A stretch of 64,000 nucleotides of DNA from Escarpia spicata (GCA_963995525.1 OZ023217.1:28459819-28523818), one strand, 5' to 3'; numbered from the stretch's first letter, positions 1 to 12,359 are shown. Notes: a model not told the origin generated them from the sequence alone. Program-made: numbers and translations.

Positions 1-640
1 ACAAAACTCTAACTGTACCCCCTTGAAATTTCCAACCGGACCCCATTGAGGCTCCCAAAAAGTATCCAACTGCATCCCCTCCCGAGACCTCGAGCGGAAT
101 ATAATTCACCATTCACACTCCCAGGTTACATACGGGCCTGTGGTACGAACTAAATACCGTTAGGTTATATTTGTTCCATTCGTTTATCGTTTGTTTGCTT
201 TCAGTATTCGTATTTCATGTAATGGAGAAATATGTCCCCCTGTTGTGGGGTACGATAATTATGTATCATACTATTTAATTAATGATTACATACTGTTTAC
301 ATTGGCGTCGGAATGTGGTGAATATGGGGGGGGAGGGGCTGAGGCTCACCAGTAACTCCCATTTGCACACCTCTTTTATTCTTAACGAAAAACCGCAATT
401 GCACCCTCGATCACTGAGGCTCTTCAAACAACCCCACCTTCAAACTCTCCTAAACCTCCAACTGTACCCCCAGTGAAGCGCTAAAACACACCTTCAGGGT
501 TTCCAAAAACCATATATGTTTTCAAAAAACATACCGTTAGGCTCACCAAATATATCCAATTGCATCCTCTTTGTGGCTCTCCGAAAACCTCCAGTTGCAC
601 CCCAAAATACACCCCGTTCCCTAAATATTGGGGGTTTAGC
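1..640. repeat. Degenerate C-rich repeat tract
   Basis: The phrase CCAACTGCACCCC, often next to GAGGCTC and CCAAAAACC, recurs with substitutions at irregular spacing, for example near 16, 75, 394, 455, 556 and 590. No coding signal fits it. It reads as an eroded satellite or minisatellite. The region from 120 to 330 is less repetitive. Confidence 0.5.
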
Positions 641-732
641 CCACAAGCCCCCAGTTCAGACGCCTTAGGTATATGTTGACAATCATATTTTACCAGTCTA
701 AATTATTTTCCCTCGCATTAACCCTAACCTGG

Positions 733-894
733 GGCCGGTTTCATGAAGCGTACTTAAAATTACGCAATTACTTAGCGTCACGTGTTTGCGTAAACGCCTG
801 TGTTCGCTTATATTTAAAAAAATCACGTCATTTACTAAGACACTCGTTAAGCGTTAGCGTTAAGAACGGTCTTAGCCGCTTCATGAAACCGGCC
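733..894. mobile_element. Short MITE with 17-bp terminal inverted repeats
   Basis: The left end GGCCGGTTTCATGAAGC (733-749) is the exact reverse complement of the right end GCTTCATGAAACCGGCC (878-894). The 160-bp body is non-coding and contains CACGT and TTAGCGT/ACGCTAA-like words that make it partly self-complementary. This is the layout of a non-autonomous DNA transposon. No perfect target-site duplication is obvious, so the superfamily is not assigned. Confidence 0.8.
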
Positions 895-1104
895 TCTCTA
901 ACCGTAGCTATGGCTATAAAATTATATATATTATAAAACAGTTCGTTCTCTGTTTATATGTCACCCACATCTCCGTCAGTTTTGCATGTATCGAGCTGTA
1001 ATGTTGCATGTGATCTACCGGGCCCATTGAGATGGTTCGTAGATTTATACATTTTAGAAACTCGTCCGGGGTGGAGAACTTGGGAGGATCAATATTTCAA
1101 AAGG

Positions 1105-1570
1105 CTACATGGAGTTCCTCCCGCGGAATTAATGTTTTTGTTTACATCATCGTAAAGATAATTATGCCATCTACAAATATGTCGTTGGATGTATACAGAA
1201 ATTTTGAATAGTTTTTAAGTTATTAACGTTTGAAAATCCTCAGCGCTGAACATGCACCAGATCTACCTGTCGCTGGTCACGTAAGCATTTCGCCGCGTCA
1301 GCCCCGTGAGCGCGTGCTACTTCTAGCAAACAACACACTGCAACAATTCCGTGGATCGTGTTCCAGCCATGGAATTTAATGGTTTTCTATATCTTTCTAC
1401 ATATAATTATTCCATGTACAAATGTGTCATTGGGTGTATGCAGACAAATGTATTAGTTAATGTTTATGTTATTAACGTTACAAAATCCCGGACGTGTAAC
1501 CCAGCTGCCTGTTGCTGGTTACGTCAATTACACGGGTGAGCGCGGCAAAAGGTTGTTCTAACAACTAGGC
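1105..1570. repeat. Degenerate direct duplication, offset about 244 bp
   Basis: The blocks at about 1105-1325 and 1351-1570 align through several shared words: GGAATTAATG/GGAATTTAATGG, CTACAAATATGTC/GTACAAATGTGTC, GTTATTAACGTT, CTGTCGCTGGTCACGT/CTGTTGCTGGTTACGT and GTGAGCGCG. They are two old copies of one non-coding sequence. The CpG-containing words are relatively well kept. Confidence 0.6.
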
Positions 1571-1812
1571 CAGTGACCAGTTACAATTTAATAATGCGGG
1601 TAGGTTGGAAACATTTCGGATGGGTTTGGTGTATGGAACTCTAATGTTGGGCATTTCAGGTTTGGTCTATTTTCAGTGTTCACAATTATGTCAACAATAC
1701 TTTTTTAAGATTTCAATGCAAATGATTTGAGGATGTATATGGCTGCCTTTTCCCCGGGATACGCTGGGTAACTCAGCTAGTTGGTCTATACACCTAGTGG
1801 GTAATGTTAGTC

Positions 1813-1847
<35 letters not shown>

Positions 1848-2459
1848 AAACGTACTTGTTTGGGTAATACATAATGCTACAATTTAAAGCACATCAAAAT
1901 AATTAGATTATCGGTTTGGTATGTATAACCAATAACATTCATAATGCGTGTACGCGCATATGAACGGGCTGGTCCCGGAGATATGGCGCTATTGAAATGC
2001 TAGTAATAATAATAATAACTACGGTGGATAACTTCAGGGGATTATTGCCCCGCCCTACCCTATACATGCACATACGCATTGCTGTTCTAAAATGGTTGAT
2101 CATATGTCATTATATTCCGTATAGAATCATGCATCTTCTTGTTGCAATTCTGTGTACACGGTGGTCAGAAACGGTGCATGACAGTAACTTTGGACTTTGT
2201 TAAATGTGTACTACCGTGCGCATAACAAAAAAACTACTGTGGTATAATGAAAATAGTCCCATATTTAGCTACTACTATTATATTTATCCGCGTACTTCCG
2301 GTTACTAACTTGTACACAAACAGTACTTATTTGGGTTATTAAATATCATATATGCAATCTTAATTTTTTATACGGGCCACACAAGTAGCTTATTTGAACA
2401 TGTTTTCTTTGAATTTGGCGAGTTCACAAGAGGGATTTTGGTATTACAATGCACGCGTA
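1571..2459. other. Non-coding stretch with a (TA)n microsatellite
   Basis: No credible exon or recognisable element was seen on either strand. A pure (TA)n run lies at about 1818-1844 and a short AATAAT run near 2005. Confidence 0.5.
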
Positions 2460-2863
2460 TATACACATGTTATCGATTCGGTGTTGTGCGGCAAATATCG
2501 CGATCATCGTCGTCGTGTGTGAAAGTACGAAAATAGGAGATTTTGACAGTTTGTGAAGTTGAATTTTTTTTTGCATTTACATTCACAGCTGATGTTTGCA
2601 ATGCTCTTCGGTATATACAAGATATAGACTGTGGAATAGCGTCAAGGAACGAGCCATCAACTGTTACACTACAGAGACTGGGACTGGAGAGTAGTCGAAG
2701 CGGAAGCCACAAAACGTCACAACTGAGACTGGGTTGTTGACAATTCTCAAAACCATAATATTTGGCGTTTTGTGATCAGATTTTAGTCATGATGCGATTT
2801 GAAAAACAGTTTATTTACAAGTACGCATGCAAGATAGCTAGATGATTCAGTGGAAAGGCAAAC
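2460..2863 (+). promoter_or_regulatory. Putative promoter and 5' UTR of the ARHGEF11/12-like gene
   Basis: The stretch just upstream of the conserved first coding exon is locally CpG-rich (GATTCGG, GTGCGGC, ATCGCGATCATCGTCGTCG) in an otherwise CpG-poor, AT-rich region. No TATA box was seen at a convincing distance, so this would be a TATA-less start. The ATG has A at -3 (AAACATG). The transcription start cannot be placed, and the assignment is inferred from position and composition only. Confidence 0.4.
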
Positions 2864-2892
2864 ATGTCGGCTTTGACGGGTTTAAGTGACAG
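2864..2892 (+). CDS. ARHGEF11/12-like: Exon 1 (canonical start) of ARHGEF11/12-like RhoGEF
   Basis: ATG at 2864 opens nine codons plus two bases and stops at a strong donor, CAG|GTAAGTC. It reads MSALTGLSD and, spliced to 42916, continues R-LGSLSKDHQKPSD. Vertebrate ARHGEF11 and ARHGEF12, as I recall them, begin with a similarly short MS...(I/T/S)DR peptide, and in ARHGEF11 it is followed by LSSLS. Peptide length, the DR junction and the following Leu/Ser-rich segment all agree, which makes this the canonical first coding exon despite its size. The donor leaves two bases (AG), which the A opening exon 2 completes to Arg. The intron to exon 2 is about 40 kb, long for most invertebrates. The main uncertainty is that 29 coding bases are little to judge on alone. 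Confidence 0.72.
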
Positions 2893-3094
2893 GTAAGTCG
2901 ACTTCAATTTCAAAGAAGACGTTGACAATCACAATTCTGTTCTTCCTGTCCAGTCCTAATCTAGACCGAGTCACTGGCCCTGTCCATTAACACAAACAAG
3001 ACAAGGTCTGTCCACTCAGACCAATATGAAACTAAATTTAGTTATTTTTAATCATATAGTATTTTATGCATTACATTGATTAAATCACAATGAC

Positions 3095-3665
3095 AATAGT
3101 ATGTTATATAAGACAAAACATAAAATAGCCATAGAAATTGTCCAGATAAGAGCCACCAAAGAACTACCTGGTATGAGACACTTATCACATAATGAAAGAC
3201 TTAAATTACTTAAACTACCCACATTAAGATATCGTAGATTAAGAGGAGATATGATTGAAGTCTATAAAATAATGCATAATATATATATATATATATATAT
3301 ATATGATAACAAATCTGCACCTAACCTCCCTAAATGGGAGGATGTGGCATTATGATCCAGTAACAGAGGACACTCCCTCAAACTGTTCAACCAAAGAGCA
3401 AAACTAAACATAAGAAAAAATGCATTCCTGCTTAGAGTGGTTGAACCATGGAACAGTTTACCTGATTCAGTAATACAAGCTAAATCAATAAATTCATTTA
3501 AAAACTGCCTTGATAAATTCTGGTCAACCCAGGAGATACTATACGACTATGAAGTCCCGTTAACATTAAACACTGGAACCGGAGACCATAGACTTTTAAT
3601 ATTAGATTCCGAAGAAAAAGATCTGATCATTGGGGAATTTAGAGGATCCTGAGATCAGAACAGTC
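3095..3665 (+). mobile_element. LINE 3' fragment (reverse transcriptase C-terminal region), broken
   Basis: Translation gives RATKELPGMRHLSHNERLKL, then LPTLRYRRLRGDMIEVYKIM and, after an (AT)n expansion and a stop or frameshift, VVEPWNSLPDSVIQAKSINS and LDKFW. These are standard C-terminal phrases of CR1/Jockey-type non-LTR retrotransposons downstream of the RT palm. Nothing upstream of this tail is present, as expected for 5'-truncated insertion. The (AT)n tract at 3278-3304 sits inside the coding relic, so it grew after insertion. A second, minus-strand relic of the same family lies at 58795-59045. Confidence 0.85.
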
Positions 3666-6179
3666 CTAAGGTATCCTAAGGTACGGTAAGGTATATAAAT
3701 TGGTGTCCTAATTTTTAAACAACGAGGTCTAGCACTCTAAGGATGGTCCTATGCATGAAAATACCATTGTTTCACATTGTCTGCTATAGTAATGTCGGCT
3801 ATTATAAATGAAAAAGTGTTTTGCAAAAAATACTTCTTTTAGACATTAACAAATATGACAGTCAGCATAAATTTGTGCTACTTTTACTTTAAAAATTATA
3901 ATTTCAAAGAACGTGATCAATCTTGTGTTTTTAAATTATGAAATTTCTCTGTTGATTTGGTTCATTAACTGTCTATTTAGATCTATATTGTTTAATATAT
4001 AAATAATAATAGAGTTCTTTATATATTACATATTACAATGTGCTGTTACAAATGTCTAGTACTAATAGTAGAGCTCTTTATATTGCATATATAATTATAT
4101 ATATATATATTAAGTAAGTAAGTAAGTAAATTTATATTAAATATATATATACTAGCAACCATAACAATAACTTAAACGATTGAATGCTTTTATAACATTA
4201 TACACATTCATTTTGACTGTATGTAATGTATGTCCGTACAGTAATCACACAGGGAACATTCTCCCTTTTTTATTCTGACAGGCTTTATATTGAATTTTGC
4301 ATAGGGACACATTGTTTCTCCCTTTACAATATCTAGTTAGTTAAGGTTTAAGCGGCGGTTATCGTGTCAGTTGATTTCTTTACTTGTTTTTTCATAGAAG
4401 ATTAGTAGGTGTTGGTATATGTACTACAAAAGAAAACATGGCATTAATGCCATATGTCACCAGTCTGTCCTTTAAAAACTATTACTTTGTGTGTCTCAGT
4501 GGAATTCCCTTCAAATTCTTGGAAAAAATTATGACGTTTCCGTAGAAACGATGACAAATTTCACGCCAGTGCCGATGTCTGGGAGTGTAAATTTGCTCGC
4601 TGTGAATGCATATCATAGTCTGGTTATTCTGATACCAGTATCTTGTTTTATAAAGATTACATAATTGCATCGCAATGTAAAATAACCCATGCTTGCGATA
4701 GTCTTCTTGTTTTGGGACCGAACGCCGTTCCATGCTCTAGAATGCTGCCATTTGTCAGTAACCCGGGGTTGACCCCTGACCAATCAAGTAACACCAAAAC
4801 ACAGACTAGCACATGGGGCCGTAGGCCAGTCATAAACACGAAGTCGTTCGACATTTAGTAATTACAAATACAGATTGCAGGGCCTAATTGATGGGAAAAC
4901 AGGAATATCTTAAAAACAGATGTCTCCGTCAATTTGTATAAAGTATATACTCCTTGCCAATGCCAATAAAAAAGCGTCACATTTTACGCAAAACCCGCCT
5001 ATTTGGTGACATGTCTGTACAACCAGGAAGTATTACATAATGTAATTTAAAAAAAAAATACAATAGTTAATAACTTATGAAGCTATAACTTGGCATGCAA
5101 GCTGGCCTTACATATGCGCCAAATTATGCGGGATTGATTTACAATCGGTGAAGGAGTTGTGCCAAAAATACACTTCAATTTTGGGCTGTCTTTCAACATT
5201 GTTGTAACATTTTTATGAAGCTGTAGCACGCTTAATATGTAAAAATGAAATAAAATGTCATTTTTACATGATTTTTGACATATTTTTTAATTGTCTTTAA
5301 AAGCATGGAAATGTCACTAAACAACCTAGAAACTGAATTATTTTGACATTAGCCGTAGATACAGAAATTATTCAAGGATGACAGCACCATTGAAGGCGGT
5401 TGTTACTAATTAGGGGGCTGAGCCTGAATCTCTGGTAGGAAATAATAAGTTTTTGCTTGGCTTGCCCAAGAATACACTGCTGTTATTGAAATGTTTAAAC
5501 CACAATTATCTTGGTAATAAAATCAGATTGATGAGTGTGATGCTATAGCCTCCATAAAAATGCAATTGTGATTGACACAATTATCACCCAGTGATAAACT
5601 ACACATTAAGTTGGAGCGCTTTCAATGTTGCATCTGTTAAACCAAAAAACAAGAATTTTCAACACAACTTGCTAATGAAAGTAACAGTGCAATGAGTCGA
5701 AATACCCCATTTCATAACTTTCATTGTTAAACACTGAAGGATATGACAGAAATGCAATTCAGAACACATTGATCAATTAGGTTCAGTATGTCCATTTAAA
5801 TGGATATTTCTTGGTAGCAAATTGTTTCTGACATTCCATTCCAATGTAGTGCTACTAAATTACTGTGTTCATTGTGAAAAACAAACACCACTGCACGCAG
5901 CTGGCATAACTTAGAAGTTAGATATGCTACCGTGTATTTCCAGTGGTCCATAGAAGAAGTATTATTTGTTTCCAAATGCTGTTTTTAAAGCATTTTGTAT
6001 GGGCAGATTGCTCACGGCCATGATTATTAAATCCTGTTATCTTTCTGTGTGAAATTTATGTTATTTGAAACATGAAACTTATAATTTTCCTAAGTTTATT
6101 CAGAAGATGTTCAGTGCAGTATAACTTTTTTGGCTTACGTGAAAACTTACAGTAAAACTAAACTAATCACTAATGATAT
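3666..6179. other. AT-rich intronic stretch, nothing recognised
   Basis: No exon, RNA gene or clear repeat was found. There is a GTAAGTAAGTAAGTAA run near 4113-4130. The stretch 4480-4860 has slightly higher GC and opens in several short frames on both strands, but has no splice or family signal. Confidence 0.4.
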
Positions 6180-6180
6180 A

Positions 6181-6761
6181 TACTGTATTCGTTCTAATTA
6201 GCGTACAGTACGCTTGAACAATATTTGAGATGCTAACACCTTACGTCAAAAAATCGTCTCTATTAAGCGTACACCCAAATGAGCCTAGTTTTAATAAACA
6301 CAACGTCGTTGCCGGCCGAGTTGGTCACTTGGTGACTTGGATAATGCAAGAGGAGACTTAACTGCACCTGGCTAATTCCACCCGTCGAACAAACGATTAC
6401 TGTATAAGCAGCGGTGTCCTACACAAGCAACGCAATCCACTGTAAGTAATTAAATTGTACGTTATCTGAAATTTTTAATCACCGATGTCTACGTTAAAAC
6501 TCAAAGTCGCAAACATACCCGTATGTATAGCTTCATCTGGTGGATGTGGCTAACGTGATTTCCATATTAATGAGTGATCAAGAGGATACAAGAACGCTGC
6601 AGTCTCCAGATATGTGAGAAAAAATGTTATGTAAAAAGATCGTCAAATGTTGCAGTAATTTGATATTGAGGGAGAGGACACTGCATTACGGATTCCTGAC
6701 ATCGCAAAAATGGGGGTGTACGCTAATTAGGGCATGTACGCTAGTTAGGTCGAATACGGTA
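6181..6761. mobile_element. Tc1/mariner-like MITE with TA target duplication
   Basis: The left end TACTGTATTCGTTCTAATTA (6181 on, continuing GCGTAC) pairs with the reverse complement of the right end TTAGGTCGAATACGGTA (ending 6761) over about 26 bp with four mismatches. The dinucleotide TA flanks both sides (6179-6180 and 6762-6763), as expected for the Tc1/mariner superfamily. Internal copies of the GCGTAC/GTACGC words lie just inside both ends. There is no transposase reading frame. A second copy of the family is at 35502-35859. Confidence 0.75.
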
Positions 6762-7305
6762 TATGTCTTTAAGTTAACATTGGCCGATGCTGCTGAGTTT
6801 GTGGACATTTTAAATTGTTATAACTGTCCGGGTTATGAAAGTAGAAGGGTGGCTGGTTTACAGAATTAGTTTAACACAGGTTTCAATGGAGAAATCAAAC
6901 AGTCACTGTGATAGGTGGGTGTTTCCGAGACGTGGCCGCTTTGAAGGATTCCTCTCTACATTGATTTGTTGAGCTATGCACCCTGGTAAAAACTTAATGT
7001 AAGATTTTACAGGTTTTGCACGTATGTACTGTATATGGTCGATTCCCATGAAATGTTGACAAACAGGTTCCAGGGCTATGACTCATTTAACATACTAGTT
7101 GGAAGGCTGGAATGATGTATGCATGCGTCTTCATTAGGGCTTTCTGGGGAACCCTACTTTTGTATATGTACCATGGAATCTCTGAGTACTGTCCTCAATA
7201 AATGGGTAATTTCTGCTCTATTTTTGTTAAATATATGCCATCAATATAATAAATAACAAATAACAATTGTAATTTGTAGATACATTTCCCTTCAATTTAT
7301 TTTGT

Positions 7306-7751
7306 TTACGGGTCTTTGCAACCGTACATCTCCCGAAACCGTATGTCGGCTCTAACTGCCAGTTGGTTCATCAGCCCAGTCACCCCATCTATCATTATTT
7401 TTGGGAACCAGATGACGCCAAGCGAAAACAGCAAACAGTGGTACTTCACAACGTTCCTTCTGGAACTGTCGACTTTGCACTTCATCACAGACTCGCAGTT
7501 CCGGAACAGCACAATATGTGCCCTAGTAGCAAAATTTCCATCACTGTTCGGTCTTGGAGCTTCGTGGACCTGGCTGCAGGCTGGCCACGGGAAAGGCCCC
7601 AGTGACGAGAGGGTGGTGGCATGAAAAAGAAGGCTGACAAGCTGGTGAAGGCTGGAAGAGTAATCATCACGAGCCAAGAGTTCTGCCACACAATTCGTGC
7701 TAGTGACACAACCATGACCCTCCTGGAGGTAACCCCCGAAGTAACCCAAGA
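7306..7751 (-). pseudogene. Minus-strand coding-like island, possible terminal exon of an unknown gene
   Basis: I do not recognise this sequence. Read leftwards from 7751 it follows a strong acceptor (TTTCTATCTCATCTTTGCAG) and stays open for about 147 codons to a stop at 7306-7308. An AATAAA lies only a few bases further on (about 7297-7302). GC is clearly higher than the flanks. A second minus frame gives about 56 codons of protein-like sequence ending ...NDRWGDWADEPTGS-stop, and other frames are also open, so the true frame is not settled. It could be a real last exon, a frameshifted pseudogene or a domesticated transposon piece. No upstream exon was found on this strand. Confidence 0.3.
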
Positions 7752-7799
7752 CTGCAAAGATGAGATAGAAACATGGAATGTTTCAGCAGTCAGATAATA

Positions 7800-10100
7800 A
7801 AAAATACTGTATTCTACTGAAAACGTACATATATATGCATGAAACTGTATGTCTCCGACACTTTCTTAGCCCACACCTCAATATTTTTGCAAAGTATGTG
7901 AAGTAACATCAGCGCTTGGTATCCGTAACCTTTGTACAACCAATTTAAATACTTTCATCATGACCTTTTTACAGTTAATACACAATACACATTATAAGAG
8001 GAGGTACATGAAACCATATGTCTCCGGCGTTTTCTTAATTAGAATAATAAGAATAGGACAGAATCACCTACATATCACTAACATAATCAATTTACATTGT
8101 CAGATATATACAAAAATGTCCTTAAAACAAATTACAGTTGTCCAGTGGTCTCGCCAGTAATTTAGTCCATTGTACTGATAAGTATAATATGTGAAACTAC
8201 ATCTGCAAATTCTAAACTGTCTACAAATTGATAGTTATAAATCAGTGTCAGTAAGGTCTACCCTGTTGAAAAGCTCAACGTGTATACTTTGCCATGAATG
8301 TATTTTAAAGATAAAACATGCATTCCCCTTGTAGTGGTAATGTGTAATAGAAAGTCACCTTTATAGTCGGAGAGAGAGCGCAAAATACTTCAAAGCTCCC
8401 CCTTAAAACAAAAAAGAAGTCTGAAACATATTTCTTACTGAATTTCAATCACAGATGTGTTTTACATACATTGAAAATGAAATTTCACTGGTAAATGTGA
8501 GATGAAATAGTTGTAGTAGTTTCCAAGTAGAAGGTCTTGTGTGCAGATGTATGGTTTCAGAACTTAGACTTGCTATTTCTATTAGCTGTCAAATGCTCAA
8601 TTTGAGTATTTAACTTGCTCAATCTTATTCTCAGATTACCTCAATATGTTCTTTTCGTACGACCGAAAACACAAAACTTTATATGCATAAGTTTATTTTT
8701 GCACCCTTAGGAACACCATTTGTCAACATTTTGTGGGAATTGACCATATGATATAATATATATATATATATATATAATATTATATATGATGTTCCACACT
8801 GACTGTATGAGCTTAAACCAAGTTAAAAACACAGGTTCAGGCAATGGTGTTTATGGAAATGTTTCACCGAGGCTCACATTTAAATGTATAATCTCAGGAT
8901 TGTTTCCTGCAAACTGAATTTGTAGTTGCTTCCACTTATGTACACAATAACTTTCCTGTTGGGGGAGGAAACAGTGTACATAAAGATACACAAAATATAG
9001 ATCGATGATCGATCAAAATGCTTACAAGTAATAAAGTTATGCTTCTAACAAAAACATACAGATAATCTGGTGGTTAGGGATGTATGTGGTTTCTGAGGAT
9101 TCAATAAAAACAATTTGTGTCCTTGAAGTGCCATGCTAGGCTGCCTAACCTTGTTTCAAGAAATCTGACGCTCTGTAGTCTGAGAACCAGTTCTGTTGTA
9201 GTGTTGTTGAAATCACTAGGGGGCAGCACTGATAGCAACACTTGTACTAGGGCTGTGGTCCTGCCTAGTGAAAGACATCCTTGTATTACCAGTGGTTTTT
9301 GAATTTAATACATCAACCCCTTGTGAATGCATTGGACACTGCTCTGTTTCAAGTCAATAGCTGCCATAGCTGGTCATCTAACATAGAAAGACAGCTAGGT
9401 TTTACTTGTACCTCAAAATAAATTGTTTCAGTGTGTTGAATATGAACTTAACAGCACATTTAAAACATGAACGGGAGTAAGATTTACTGAATCAGTATCG
9501 GGTGATTTTTTACTGATGCATTCGATTGGTCGATACAGCAAGTGGGACAAAGTACAAATCCATGTTTGGTGGCATGATCCAAGAGGGGTGGTAACATATT
9601 CATGGCATGTTAATGAGGATGGAAAGAGATACATCATCATGTCTTATTTAAAATTATGTTGTTAAACAAAAAAATCAATAAGTGTAAAAAGGCCATACAT
9701 GTAAATTGTGAAAACGGGTGTTTTAACAGAAATTGTAGCTAAGCATGGCAGCCAAATTTGACATCGGTCATACTATCTGGAATTTGCTATGTACAATGTC
9801 CTGGCAATTGGCTGGTGTGCTTTGAAAATTATGCAGTAGCTCACATATTAGGTACTGTACACATTTTTTACAGTGACAAAATGGCACGTTATCTTTCTTT
9901 GATGATCATTTAATTGCTTACACCCACCCATGGAACAGCAAACCACTCATTTACATTGTGCCATCTTGTGAATTGATCCAAAGTTAGAGTTTTAGTATAA
10001 CAGTATGATAAAATTTATATAACTATGATTTACTCAAATTTTTACACACAAAAAACAATTATATACCAATTTACACTGTGCATATGTATTAAAACGTGAT
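7800..10100. other. AT-rich stretch, nothing coding recognised
   Basis: It contains an (AT)n run at 8755-8777 and one CTCF-like word, TCACTAGGGGGCAG (9213-9226). Short open frames on both strands carry no family or splice evidence. Confidence 0.4.
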
Positions 10101-10104
10101 GTTA

Positions 10105-10580
10105 TAACAGTTTGGCCACAGTGTCCTGTCTACTGGGCAACAGGCAGAGAAAAGGGGAAGGAAGGTCTCCTCAGACCCAAACATCCCCTGTTTCCATGAT
10201 ATAAACTACTTCGTTCTGGTCGCCGCTTTTAACTCCCTCACGGTAAACTGAATCGCACTCGGAACTCATTTGTTCCCTCGTTAATTAGACTAATGAATGA
10301 GTAACTGTCCTTCTTTCCCCTCCATCTCTGCCAGTCTTCCCTGCTAGTGTGACACTGACTGAGCCTGAGATGATTTGTGAGATGCTTTAACTTTTGTAAC
10401 TTTTTTAACATATTTAACGTATTTAACTCATTTTAACTTATTTAACCAGTATAAGTTTTATTTCTATTTTTATATTGCATGTACCTTTGTTTTATTTGTT
10501 TTAATATATATAATATTTAACACTCCAAATGAATGTCCACCCAAGGGACAATAAAGTATTGTGATTGTGATTGATTGTGT
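10105..10580 (+). mobile_element. LINE 3' end relic with short tandem tail
   Basis: Near 10210-10300 the plus strand reads SGRRF, LPHGKLNRTRNSFVPSLIRL and MNE. The NSFxPxxIRLxN phrase is typical of the last residues of many CR1/L2-like LINE proteins. About 250 bases of 3' UTR follow and end in ...GGGACAATAAAGTATTGTGATTGTGATTG, a short tandem tail of the kind these elements use instead of poly(A). Stops interrupt the frame, so it is dead. Confidence 0.7.
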
Positions 10581-11424
10581 CCACTAAGAATATATTACAT
10601 CAAAGCAAACTGGTCTTGTCCTCAGCTTAGCCAAATTTGAGGCATATAAACGTATTGTTTTTATTGTAGTGATACTTCATTAAATAATCAGAACTGTGTG
10701 GTTGGTGAGCAAATGTCATGTTGTGTTTTGATCATGATATGGAAAAGTCTTGAAACATCACATTTTGCATAAGCTGTACCAGATTTGTATCACCAACCAA
10801 GAGTATGAGATTTCCCATACATTAATGACAATGCATTGGCTGTTGACAGAATATTAAAGTTGGACAGGTCATTTATGTTTGCTCAAGGTGCTTGTGACAT
10901 TTGAGTAAAGAAACACTCCAGGCTTGAACAAACAGTGTCCAGCAGTCGGTGACCAATGTGAATTTCTTAAATGTATTGGCAGATTTGATGCAGTGACGGG
11001 CCCATATATGGATGGGTTGATATGGGTTACAGACGTGAATCAGGATGAAAGAGACTTGTTTTAAAGAGTTCACACAATCCACTTTTAAAGTATGATTTGA
11101 TCCGGCAACATTATTTTAGTTACATTTTGTTTTAAGAATATTTGAATTGCGGAACTGTTGTTTGTGATCTAGAGCTGCGTGCGCATGCATGTACTTCAGC
11201 TGTGTAAACTGGCAATAATGGAATGCTACTATTATTTGTGCTAGAACTGCATGCCCTGTCCAGTGGTTTGTAGCTACATCTAATGTGTCGGCTACTGGAG
11301 GATAGATAACACAGTCGTGGTTTGTGTAGAAGCATGGGAGCTTGTTTGCAGAGTGAGTCAATAGACCGAGCCTACATCGGTGGTTGACAGTTGACAGCGA
11401 CTGTGTTTGTGTGTCTGTGACACA
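10581..11424 (+). other. Non-coding sequence upstream of alternative exon 1a
   Basis: This presumably holds the promoter and 5' UTR of the exon at 11425. An in-frame stop at 11392-11394 precedes the ATG. No TATA box or other convincing core element was seen. Confidence 0.35.
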
Positions 11425-12080
11425 ATGGGTGACTCCAGACGAAGATGGGCAGAAACGAGAACGAGAACTAAAGATGGCGTCAGAAGGTCTGTGTCATTTG
11501 ACTCAAGCACAGCAGATGAATACTTGGTGTGTGAGGTGATGGGAGATTCAAGGAAGAAACGACACAGTCAGTCAGATGTATCATCAAGGTATAGTGCACA
11601 GGCACTTCACAGTCTGTCTTTGCAACGTTTGGGAGTTCGTAAAAGAACAGTGTCGGTAGAAAACAAAGATGTGTATAACATACTGGAAGAAGTAGCAGAA
11701 ACTGGCTGCCAGAACACTGTTGGAGGCATATCACACAGAAAGTCAGTATCAAATCTTGCTTCTAAAGACAGGCCTGTTCATGCAGGCATGGTGTTTGCCG
11801 ACCATCAGTCTCCTGGTAATGGTGCTGGGTATGGGATGCAAGGGGGCAACCATATCCATGAACCAGGCAAGCGTTACCGCTACATTGTAGATCTGAATTG
11901 TGGCAAGGATATGGCCATCACCTCTGATGCTTTCCAGAATGTCCACAACCTTGAACAAAGTGTATCCAAGTTAGACAGGAAACAATGGAGAACAGGAAAC
12001 ACTCACTCAGAAGCAGCATTGACTTCATTGGCAGTTAGAAAACAGTCAGATCACAGGTATAACCTGGATCTTTTACGCAG
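11425..12080 (+). CDS. Alternative first exon 1a, Ser/Arg-rich N-terminal extension
   Basis: ATG at 11425 sits in a strong context (CACAATGG; A at -3, G at +4), with an in-frame stop 11 codons upstream. The frame stays open 218 codons and reaches donor CGCAG|GTGGGT. A second donor, CACAG|GTATAA, lies 24 bases earlier. Both leave two bases (AG), the same phase as exon 1, so either could splice to 42916 to give ...R-LGSLSK. The peptide is hydrophilic and low in complexity, without a recognised domain, and carries repeated basophilic kinase/14-3-3-like motifs: RRSVSFDSS, RKKRHSQS, RKRTVSVE, HRKSVSNL. I do not recognise it from known ARHGEF11/12 proteins. It could instead be the first exon of another gene nested in the intron, although the matching phase and style favour an isoform. 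Confidence 0.6.
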
Positions 12081-12359
12081 GTGGGTGCTATGTCTTTGTG
12101 GATACACATTAAGTCAATGACTAGTCGGATTGGTAGGCTACGGCCAAGATGTTAGGTGATACAGTTCCACATTCTGTAAGATGTCCAAGGTGTGATTATT
12201 GTAGTATCATTCCAGTGTTGGTGAGTTGGGAGCCTGCACAATTTTTACTTTAAAATAAACCATTGGTCATTACATCATTTACAGGTATGCTAGCACATTT
12301 TTTTCTAACTTCAAGGGAAATATCTGAATACACTATTTTGAAGAGATGTAGTATTTAAA

